Below are positions 7,437 through 12,984 of a stretch of 17,230 nucleotides of DNA, piece by piece. Source of the stretch: Flavobacteriales bacterium (GTDB lineage Bacteria; Bacteroidota; Bacteroidia; Flavobacteriales; UBA7430); assembly GCA_024959975.1 (NCBI GenBank), contig JANXFM010000171.1, positions 1 to 17,230 of the forward strand, in the 5' to 3' direction. Below the pieces are notes generated by a model. It ran no database searches and was not told the origin of the DNA. It was given only the letters and a program-made list of their open reading frames with translations. The stretch's first letter is position 1, and every line of letters begins with the position of its first letter. The position numbers were made by a program, and so were the translations under genes.

Positions 7437-8636
7437 ATGAAAATAGGAATACTTAGAGAAGGCAAGACCCCCCCAGATAAACGCGTGGTTTTAACTCCTA
7501 AGCAATGTGTAGAAGTTAAGCACAAATATCCCAAATTAGAATTAGTTGTTCAACCAAGTCCTATTCGTAAATTTTTGGATACCGAATACACTGCATTAGG
7601 TATTCAAATACAAGAGGATCTATCAGATTGTGATGTTTTAATTGGTGTGAAGGAAGTTCTTAAGAAGGATCTGATTGCAGAAAAAACATATTTCTTTTTT
7701 TCGCATACAATCAAAGAACAGTCTTACAATAGATATCTACTTCGCAAAATGTTGGAATTAAATATAAGGATGGTAGATTATGAAGCTTTAACCGATGTCA
7801 ATGGAAAAAGATTGGTTGGTTTTGGGAGATATGCCGGAATTATTGGTTGTTATAATGGCTTTTTAGCTTATGGTAAGCGAACTGGAAAATTTAATTTAAA
7901 GCGAGCCTATAAGTGTGAAGATCGAAAGGAGATGGAGTCGGAATTGAAAAAAATAAAGCTACCTAATATAAAGATTATCATAACCGGTTCCGGTAGAGTA
8001 AGTAAAGGAGTTTTAGAACTTCTTAATATAATTGGTGTAAAAGAAGTCTCTAAAAAAGATTTTTTGAATAATAATTTTGAAGAAGCAGTTTTCGTTCGTC
8101 TCACTACGATGGATTATAATACTCGTATTGATGGAACAGAGGATAGTAAGACCGACTTTTATGCCAATCCAAAAGAATACCAATCAGATTTCATGAAGTA
8201 TGCTAAGTTGTCTGATTTTTTTATTGCAGGACATTATTATGCTGCATATTCACCCTATTTGTTTACGAGAAAGGATGCTAAGTCGCTAGATTTTAAAATT
8301 AGAACCATTGTTGATATTTCTTGTGATGTTGATGGTCCGATAGCAAGTACTATTCGTACTTCAAGTATAACTGATCCTATTTATGGGTATAATCCTGTTA
8401 CAGAGTCAGTAGATGTGTTTAATAAAGAAGAGGTAATTAGTGTTGTAGCTATTGATAATCTTCCCTGCGAATTACCTAAGGATGCTTCTGAAGATTTTGG
8501 TCATGAGATGATTAAACATGTATTACCTTGTCTCTTAGGAGAAGATGTTGATGAAGTAATTGCAAGAGCTACAATTTGTAAAAAGGGAAAGCTCACAGAA
8601 AATTATTCATATTTACAGAATTATGTGGATGGATGA
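7437..8636 (+). CDS. Saccharopine dehydrogenase-like / alanine dehydrogenase-PNT-type oxidoreductase
   Basis: This 399-residue protein has the fold of lysine-forming saccharopine dehydrogenase (Lys1-type) and alanine dehydrogenase. The N-terminal catalytic domain (about 1-135) opens with MKIGILREGKTPPDKRVVLTP. It contains K72 (GVKEV) and H90 (FFFSHTIKEQ), placed like the catalytic Lys/His pair of yeast saccharopine dehydrogenase. A Rossmann nucleotide-binding segment follows at about 178-200 (IKIIITGSGRVSKGVLELL), and the C-terminal part returns to the catalytic domain (VDISCDVDGPIAST). It probably catalyses NAD(P)-dependent oxidation of an amino-acid adduct. A role in lysine biosynthesis is unlikely because the window encodes DapF of the diaminopimelate route. 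Lysine catabolism or another imino-acid reaction is possible but unproven. Codons 11-13 hold a run of seven C, complementary to the small RNAs downstream. Confidence 0.78.
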   Translation: MKIGILREGKTPPDKRVVLTPKQCVEVKHKYPKLELVVQPSPIRKFLDTEYTALGIQIQEDLSDCDVLIGVKEVLKKDLIAEKTYFFFSHTIKEQSYNRYLLRKMLELNIRMVDYEALTDVNGKRLVGFGRYAGIIGCYNGFLAYGKRTGKFNLKRAYKCEDRKEMESELKKIKLPNIKIIITGSGRVSKGVLELLNIIGVKEVSKKDFLNNNFEEAVFVRLTTMDYNTRIDGTEDSKTDFYANPKEYQSDFMKYAKLSDFFIAGHYYAAYSPYLFTRKDAKSLDFKIRTIVDISCDVDGPIASTIRTSSITDPIYGYNPVTESVDVFNKEEVISVVAIDNLPCELPKDASEDFGHEMIKHVLPCLLGEDVDEVIARATICKKGKLTENYSYLQNYVDG

Positions 8637-8641
8637 TCGAT

Positions 8642-8683
8642 TTTTATTACATAAAAACGTGTTCATTATATTATGTAATAAAA
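8642..8683. repeat. AT-rich inverted repeat with 13-bp perfect arms
   Basis: TTTTATTACATAA (8642-8654) and TTATGTAATAAAA (8671-8683) are exact reverse complements around a 16-nt loop, starting 6 bp after the stop of the preceding gene. There is no G+C core or T-run, so it would be a weak intrinsic terminator. A protein-binding dyad or an mRNA 3' structure is equally possible. The segment TTTATTACATA recurs inside small-RNA copy 1 at 8748-8758. Confidence 0.55.
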
Positions 8684-8710
8684 TTCAATATGAAAAAATG
8701 GATATTAATC

Positions 8711-8770
8711 TAAAAAATGAGTGATATCACCTATATGTTTAGTCTACTTTATTACATAGATTTGTAACAC
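8711..8770 (+). promoter_or_regulatory. Upstream element and promoter of small-RNA copy 1
   Basis: The -7 box TAGATTTG (8757-8764) matches TAnnTTTG, predicting a start near 8771. No TTG lies at 19-21 bp upstream. Instead, the block 8711-8740 is conserved in copy 2 with one change, and it contains the 10-bp palindrome GTGATATCAC (8721-8730), centred about 45 bp before the predicted start. That is where an activator would bind. Activation is inferred. Confidence 0.6.
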
Positions 8771-8837
8771 ATTTTAATCCTGGGGGGGGTTAGAGTTTAC
8801 TTCGAAAGGCTCGTATGAAAATACGGGTCTTTCTTTG
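8771..8837 (+). ncRNA. Putative small RNA, copy 1 (G8-loop RNA)
   Basis: This is a predicted transcript of about 67 nt. Its first 29 nt (8771-8799) are identical to copy 2 and contain eight consecutive G (8782-8789). A short stem is possible, TAA(T)CC (8775-8780) with GGTTA (8788-8792), which would display most of the G run in a loop. The 3' part is a 12-bp terminator hairpin (8805-8816 with 8821-8832) with a GAAA loop, two G-U pairs and a CTTTGTTT tail. The G-U pairs would be mismatches in the opposite strand's RNA, which supports plus-strand transcription. Compared with copy 2, two base pairs change by compensatory double substitution and two by G-U to Watson-Crick exchange. I recognise no named family. 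Its existence as an RNA is inferred from promoter, conservation and covariation; its function is unknown. Confidence 0.7.
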
Positions 8838-8840
8838 TTT
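8805..8840 (+). terminator. Intrinsic terminator of small-RNA copy 1
   Basis: A 12-bp stem (8805-8816 with 8821-8832, two G-U pairs) closes a GAAA tetraloop and is followed by CTTTGTTT. The G-U pairs make it effective only for plus-strand RNA. Confidence 0.75.
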
Positions 8841-8922
8841 AGTACAGCTCATAACATAATTCAAAAGAACTGTATCAAAACAACTATAAATAAGCCGGTT
8901 GATTTGAATTATTGGAACCTAC

Positions 8923-8969
8923 TATAGCTTGTATTTAAGTTATTCTATGATAAATTAAATACAGCTATA
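8923..8969. repeat. Imperfect inverted repeat between the two small-RNA copies
   Basis: TATAGCTTGTATTTAA (8923-8938) pairs with TTAAATACAGCTATA (8955-8969), giving 15 bp with a single bulged T around a 16-nt loop. No promoter or T-run is associated with it. Its role is unknown; the AT-rich sequence makes a chance origin possible. Confidence 0.45.
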
Positions 8970-9120
8970 TAGAAATTGTTTATAAATTTTCAGATTATAA
9001 TTTGTTGAAATTTCATCAATAGTTTGGAGTTAATATTCATGAAAATGTAATTTAATCCGGATGCCTTGTATTCAGAAGATTTAAGTTCTAAGAAGTAACA
9101 CTGAATAAATCAATTTTACC

Positions 9121-9180
9121 TAAAAAATGAGTGATGTCACCTATATGTTTAATGTGTTTTATTATATACATTTGTAATAC
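9121..9180 (+). promoter_or_regulatory. Upstream element and promoter of small-RNA copy 2
   Basis: The layout matches copy 1 with no gaps. The -7 box is TACATTTG (9167-9174), predicting a start near 9181. The dyad reads GTGATGTCAC (9131-9140), keeping the GTGA/TCAC half-sites and changing only one central base. Within the -7 box only one of the two unspecified bases differs from copy 1. Confidence 0.6.
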
Positions 9181-9247
9181 ATTTTAATCCTGGGGGGGGT
9201 TAGAGTTTATTTTAAAAGACCTGTACTTTGTACAGGTCTTTTTATTT
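9181..9247 (+). ncRNA. Putative small RNA, copy 2 (G8-loop RNA)
   Basis: This second copy lies exactly 410 bp from the first. Positions 9121-9210 match 8711-8800 at 81 of 90 bases without gaps, and the predicted RNA is identical over its first 29 nt (9181-9209), including G8 at 9192-9199. The 3' end is a perfect 13-bp hairpin (9214-9226 with 9230-9242) with a TTT loop and a run of T. The gene is convergent with the LOG-family gene, whose stop is about 27 bp further on, so this hairpin may also terminate that transcript. The duplicated arrangement resembles sibling small RNAs that share a seed sequence but have diverged terminators. The target and role are unknown. Confidence 0.7.
9214..9246 (+). 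terminator. Intrinsic terminator of small-RNA copy 2, possibly bidirectional
   Basis: AAAAGACCTGTAC (9214-9226) pairs perfectly with GTACAGGTCTTTT (9230-9242) around TTT. T-rich tails exist on both strands (TTTTTATTTTT on plus, TTTTAAAAT on minus), so it may also stop the convergent LOG-family transcript. Confidence 0.82.
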
Positions 9248-9273
9248 TTAAACTGTTGATTAGTTAAGCTTTA

Positions 9274-9975
9274 TTAGAAATTAGGCTTAAGCATAAAAGT
9301 TTGATAGAATTTGTCAATAATTTCCAAAACTTCACTAGGAGAATCCACTACTGATATTAATTTTAAATCTTTTTCACTTATGGTTTCTTCTTTAAGAAGT
9401 GTTTGTTTAATCCATTTGATTAAACCTGACCAAAAGTCAGTACCTACAAGAATGATGGGGAATTTGTCTATTTTTTGAGTTTGAATGAGTGTGAGGGCTT
9501 CAAACAACTCATCTAAGGTTCCCATACCTCCAGGCATCACAACAAAGGCCTGAGAGTATTTCACAAACATTACTTTTCGAACAAAAAAGTAATCAAAATC
9601 AATATTTTTATCCTTGTCTATGTAAGCGTTACTTGTTGCTTCAAAAGGTAAATCAATATTTAATCCTACGGACGGAGCACCTCCCATTTTAGCGCCCTTA
9701 TTTCCTGCTTCCATTACACCAGGACCACCACCTGTTATTACTCCATAACCGTTTAATGAAAGTTGTTCACCAATTTTAGTGGCAAGTTTGTAGTAGGTAT
9801 TCTCGGGGGTCATTCGTGCTGAACCAAAAATAGTTACACAAGGGCCTATACGTGTCATTTTTTCAAAGCCATCTACAAACTCTGACATTATTTTAAACAG
9901 TTGCCAGGAGTCTTTGGTTTTGATTTCATTCCAGGTTTTTTGCTTGAATACGCGATCTAATCTTTCTTTATTCAT
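9274..9975 (-). CDS. LOG-family protein (TIGR00730-type Rossmann-fold nucleotide hydrolase)
   Basis: This 233-residue protein carries both LOG-family signatures: GGGPGVMEAGNKGA (residues 82-95) and PGGMGTLDE (148-156). In plants and several bacteria these motifs form the active site of a phosphoribohydrolase that releases the base from cytokinin riboside or other nucleoside 5'-monophosphates. The sequence ITIFGSAR-like start (VTIFGSARMTPENTYY, 47-62) is also family-typical. No signal peptide is present, so it is cytoplasmic. In Bacteroidota it is usually annotated simply as a TIGR00730 Rossmann-fold protein, and cytokinin production should not be assumed; nucleotide salvage or housekeeping of AMP is as likely. 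It lies downstream of the GAPDH gene on the same strand, but a terminator at 10053-10081 separates them. I did not find a clear promoter of its own. Confidence 0.9.
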   Translation of the reverse strand: MNKERLDRVFKQKTWNEIKTKDSWQLFKIMSEFVDGFEKMTRIGPCVTIFGSARMTPENTYYKLATKIGEQLSLNGYGVITGGGPGVMEAGNKGAKMGGAPSVGLNIDLPFEATSNAYIDKDKNIDFDYFFVRKVMFVKYSQAFVVMPGGMGTLDELFEALTLIQTQKIDKFPIILVGTDFWSGLIKWIKQTLLKEETISEKDLKLISVVDSPSEVLEIIDKFYQTFMLKPNF

Positions 9976-10052
9976 CTATAAAATGGATTATTATTCATTT
10001 CAATATAATGATTTTTTTTGTTAGTGATCAGTGAAATGCATTTGAGTTTAGC

Positions 10053-10081
10053 AAAAAAAAACCTCCACATTGATGAGGAGG
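10053..10081 (-). terminator. Intrinsic terminator of the GAPDH gene
   Basis: On the minus strand, CCTCC (10081-10077) pairs with GGAGG (10066-10062). The inner CAT/ATG pairing is separated by one mismatch, and nine T residues follow (10061-10053). It lies about 20 bp after the GAPDH stop. Confidence 0.85.
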
Positions 10082-10103
10082 CTCTATATAAGGATTAAGT
10101 TAT

Positions 10104-11543
10104 TTAGTAGTTCGTTGGTCTTCTAACTTCTGCAATATATTTTGCTAAGCGCATTACCTGACGAGAATAACCGTATTCATTGTCATACCAAACATAAAGC
10201 ACAATGTTATTACCATCTTTAGAAACTATTGTAGCCGGGCTATCATATACTGAAGGAGCATTGTTCCCTACGATGTCAGTAGATACCAATTCATTTGAAA
10301 TGGAGTAGTTTATTTGTTCAACTAAGGAGCCTTCCAGTGCCGCATTTTTCATAATATTATTCATGACCTCAACTGAGGTAGTTTTGTCCAAGGTTAAATT
10401 TAAAATTGCCAGAGAACCATTTGGTGTCGGAACACGCACAGCATTCGCTGTAAGTTTACCCTCTAAATCGGGAATTACTTTCACTACAGCTTTCCCGGCA
10501 CCTGTATTTGTAATTACCATATTTAAAGCTGCTGATCGACCTCTACGTTCTTTTTTGTGCATATTGTCAACCAGGTTTTGGTCGTTTGTATATGCGTGAA
10601 TAGTTTCTATATGACCTTTTTTAATACCTAAATTGTTGTTAACTACCTGAAGGATCGGTGTGATGGCATTTGTAGTACACGATGCTGCCGAGAAAATATT
10701 GTAAGAACCCAAATCGTATTCTAAGTGATTCGCACCGAAAACTATATTGGGAACTCCATTTCCGGGAGCTGTTAATAAAACTTTAGAAACACCTTTTGAC
10801 TGCAGATGCCTGCCTAAAGCTTCTTTATCTCTATATGCTCCTGTATTGTCAATCAATAAAGCATTGTCTATTCCATAGGTAGTATAGTCCACTTCATCAG
10901 GATTAGAAACTTTAATTAATTTTACCGATTGTCCGTTAATGATTAAAGCTTTGTTTTCTAAATCAGCAACTACGGTACCGGGAAATTTACCATGCACAGA
11001 GTCTGTACGAAGTAGAGAGGCTCTTTTGATAATATTTTGATCGTCGTTATTACGTAAAACAATGACTCTCAAACGCAATTGCTCACCTTTACCTTCTTGA
11101 GTCATAAGCTCGCGTGCGAGTAAACGCCCTATTCTTCCGAATCCATACAACACAACATCTTTTGGAGTAAAATTTGTGCTTTCCTTTTTTACAAAGTGTA
11201 ATTTATCAGCGACAAAAGATTTAATGTCGACGTAATTTTTGTTTTCATTAATCCATTCAAAAGTCATTTTTCCAATGTCAATTTTTGAAGGAGGTAAATC
11301 TGATTCGGAAATTGTTTTTGCAATCGCTAAGGTTTCTCTAATATTAATCGGCTTTTGGACGAATTTCTTAGCGTATTCGTGAAGATTTAAGATTTCACTA
11401 GATCTTTGATCAATTAATTGGTTCCGGAAAATAATGAGTTCGATTGATTTTTCAAAAGATAAATCACTTGTGATCTTAATAAGCTCAATTGCAGCTCTTT
11501 CTTCAGAAATTCGTTCTTTTAATTCTTCTTGGTAGTTTCTCAT
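10104..11543 (-). CDS. gap: Glyceraldehyde-3-phosphate dehydrogenase, long form with N-terminal extension
   Basis: GAPDH converts glyceraldehyde 3-phosphate, phosphate and NAD(P)+ to 1,3-bisphosphoglycerate. The canonical domain begins near residue 128 with the Rossmann motif VVLYGFGRIGR (130-140). The catalytic cysteine is C289 in SAASCTTNAITP, and the catalytic histidine is probably H316 in IHAYTNDQ. The C-terminal NEYGYSRQVMRLAKYI is typical. At 479 aa it is about 145 residues longer than ordinary GAPDH, mainly because of a charged, probably helical N-terminal extension (1 to about 127; EELKERISEERAAIELIK, NLHEYAKKFVQKPINIRETL). Long GAPDHs of this size are known in flavobacteria and relatives, usually alongside a short paralogue. 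The residue after the second strand (IVLRNNDDQ) does not settle NAD versus NADP use. A full consensus promoter is visible upstream. Confidence 0.94.
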   Translation of the reverse strand: MRNYQEELKERISEERAAIELIKITSDLSFEKSIELIIFRNQLIDQRSSEILNLHEYAKKFVQKPINIRETLAIAKTISESDLPPSKIDIGKMTFEWINENKNYVDIKSFVADKLHFVKKESTNFTPKDVVLYGFGRIGRLLARELMTQEGKGEQLRLRVIVLRNNDDQNIIKRASLLRTDSVHGKFPGTVVADLENKALIINGQSVKLIKVSNPDEVDYTTYGIDNALLIDNTGAYRDKEALGRHLQSKGVSKVLLTAPGNGVPNIVFGANHLEYDLGSYNIFSAASCTTNAITPILQVVNNNLGIKKGHIETIHAYTNDQNLVDNMHKKERRGRSAALNMVITNTGAGKAVVKVIPDLEGKLTANAVRVPTPNGSLAILNLTLDKTTSVEVMNNIMKNAALEGSLVEQINYSISNELVSTDIVGNNAPSVYDSPATIVSKDGNNIVLYVWYDNEYGYSRQVMRLAKYIAEVRRPTNY

Positions 11544-11579
11544 AATCTTATCTGTAAATAAATTCTATTTTATATGTCG

Positions 11580-11610
11580 CAAAATTAGGCTATTTTTAAA
11601 GATATACAAA
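11580..11610 (-). promoter_or_regulatory. Promoter of the GAPDH gene
   Basis: On the minus strand, TTTG (11610-11607) is followed after 19 bp by TAATTTTG (11587-11580), an exact fit to the Bacteroidota consensus. Transcription would begin near 11573, leaving a leader of about 30 nt before the ATG at 11543. Confidence 0.7.
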
Positions 11611-11650
11611 GTTGTTTTACATCATATTATTCTTTCCCAAAGATTAACTA

Positions 11651-11680
11651 TTGAATTTTGCTCAATTAATCCTATTTTCG
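11651..11680 (+). promoter_or_regulatory. Candidate promoter of the dapF operon
   Basis: TTG (11651-11653) is followed after 19 bp by TATTTTCG (11673-11680), one mismatch from TAnnTTTG and the same variant seen upstream of ridA. The predicted start near 11687 leaves about 14 nt before the dapF ATG. Confidence 0.5.
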
Positions 11681-11700
11681 TTTTTCTAGTTATATATTTT

Positions 11701-12477
11701 ATGAAGTTAACTTTTAGTAAATACCAAGGTGCTGGAAATGATTTTATTATGGTGGACAACCGGGATAAAAATTATTTTTTAAATCAGGCACAAATTGAAC
11801 AACTGTGTGGTCGCAGATTTGGAATTGGTGCTGATGGGCTTATTCTATTGGAGAATGGTCAGGGCGTAGACTTTCAAATGATCTATTACAATGCCGATGG
11901 CCACGTAGGAAGTATGTGTGGAAATGGAGGCAGATGTGTGGTTGCTTTTGCCAGACAGCTCGGGGTAATTACTGATGATTGTGATTTTGTTGCCTATGAT
12001 GGTTTGCATAGTGCCAAATGCATAGAAGGTGATTTGGTGTCATTAAAAATGACTGATGTTCGCTCCGTAGAAAAATTGTCTGATGCATGGAGGTTAGATA
12101 CGGGTTCACCACATTTAGTAATTTTCAAGGAAAACATTAAAGAAATAAATGTTAAAGAATCGGGTGCAGCCATCCGAAATTCTGAAGATTTTGTGGAAGA
12201 AGGAATAAACGTAAATTTTGTTGAACACAAAGGAGGCGAGCTTTTTCTTAGAACTTATGAAAGAGGCGTTGAGGATGAAACATTAGCTTGTGGTACGGGT
12301 GCTACGGCTACGGCTATTGCAGCCTTTGAGGCAGGAGTAATAAATTCAGAAACTGTAAAAGTAAATGTTTTAGGAGGTCAGTTAGAAGTTAGCCTTTCAA
12401 AACAAGAAAATTTATACAGCGATATTTATCTTATTGGAGGTGCTAAATTTGTTTTTCGAGGAGAAGTAGATGTCTAA
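11701..12477 (+). CDS. dapF: Diaminopimelate epimerase
   Basis: DapF converts LL-diaminopimelate to meso-diaminopimelate, the precursor of lysine and of the peptidoglycan cross-linking residue. It uses two cysteines without a cofactor. Both are present: C73 in the motif NADGHVGSMCGNGGRC and C197 in EDETLACGTGATA. The substrate-binding ERGVEDE and the N-terminal KYQGAGNDFIMVDNR are also canonical. The 258-aa length is normal. It is the first gene of a tightly packed run that includes mltG, another peptidoglycan enzyme. Its stop overlaps the GNAT start by 8 bp. A promoter candidate precedes it. The assignment is secure. Confidence 0.97.
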   Translation: MKLTFSKYQGAGNDFIMVDNRDKNYFLNQAQIEQLCGRRFGIGADGLILLENGQGVDFQMIYYNADGHVGSMCGNGGRCVVAFARQLGVITDDCDFVAYDGLHSAKCIEGDLVSLKMTDVRSVEKLSDAWRLDTGSPHLVIFKENIKEINVKESGAAIRNSEDFVEEGINVNFVEHKGGELFLRTYERGVEDETLACGTGATATAIAAFEAGVINSETVKVNVLGGQLEVSLSKQENLYSDIYLIGGAKFVFRGEVDV

Positions 12478-12982
12478 ATTCAGATTGAAATATAGAGCTC
12501 TAGAACCTGAAGATGTTATGTTATTATACACTTGGGAAAATGACCTTGAAATTAATCAGGTTAGTCTGTCTAAAGTTCCTTTTTCGAAATACATTTTGGA
12601 GCAGTATATAGCTCAGGCGCATCTGGATATTCAACAGGCGGGTCAATTCAGATTTATCTTAGAAGATGAGTTGAAAAATGCTGTTGGTTGTGTAGACCTG
12701 TTCGATTATGATGCTATTAACAGAAGAGCTGCTATTGGGATTATCGTAGATAAAGAATACAGGTCTAAAGGATATGCCTCTGAAGCTATAGAGTTAATGA
12801 AAGATTATGCTTTTAATAGTTTGGGAATGCATCAATTGCATTGCAGTGTTGGTGTTGATAATCATGCGAGTTTAAAGTTGTTTAAAGTGGCAGGATTTGA
12901 GCAAATAGGCATTAGAAAAGATTGGTCCTTTAGAAATGGTTCTTTTACGGATGTAGTAGAATTACAATTTTTGAATAAATAA
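12470..12982 (+). CDS. GNAT-family N-acetyltransferase (RimJ/RimL/SpeG-like)
   Basis: This 170-residue protein has the Gcn5-related acetyltransferase fold. The acetyl-CoA pyrophosphate-binding motif A is YRSKGYASEA (97-106, R/QxxGxA), preceded by the beta-strand AAIGIIVDKE. Motif B-type sequence DNHASLKLFKVAGFEQIG follows at about 130-147. The overall pattern resembles members that acetylate protein N-termini, ribosomal proteins or polyamines, but the substrate cannot be inferred. The gene overlaps dapF by 8 bp and is separated from the cytochrome gene by 2 bp, so translation is probably coupled. Nothing suggests truncation. Confidence 0.9.
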   Translation: MSKFRLKYRALEPEDVMLLYTWENDLEINQVSLSKVPFSKYILEQYIAQAHLDIQQAGQFRFILEDELKNAVGCVDLFDYDAINRRAAIGIIVDKEYRSKGYASEAIELMKDYAFNSLGMHQLHCSVGVDNHASLKLFKVAGFEQIGIRKDWSFRNGSFTDVVELQFLNK

Positions 12983-12984
12983 GT

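Larger units (their letters stand above)
8637..9273. other. 637-bp region without a conventional gene, rich in structured elements
   Basis: No open frame of useful length or recognisable protein is present on either strand. In order it holds an AT-rich inverted repeat (8642-8683), small-RNA gene copy 1 (8711-8837), an imperfect inverted repeat (8923-8969), and small-RNA gene copy 2 (9121-9247). I see nothing identifiable in 8970-9120. Confidence 0.8.

Noticed and set aside
9052..9075. Possible third degenerate copy of the small RNA (TTTAATCCGGATGCC)
   Set aside because: Only about 9 bases resemble the conserved segment; there is no G run, -7 box or hairpin.
8637..9273. CRISPR array, from the repeated blocks
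   Set aside because: There are only two copies about 410 bp apart, without regular spacers or cas genes.
10363..10599. A 78-codon open frame antisense to GAPDH
   Set aside because: It is a shadow of the conserved GAPDH C-terminal coding sequence.
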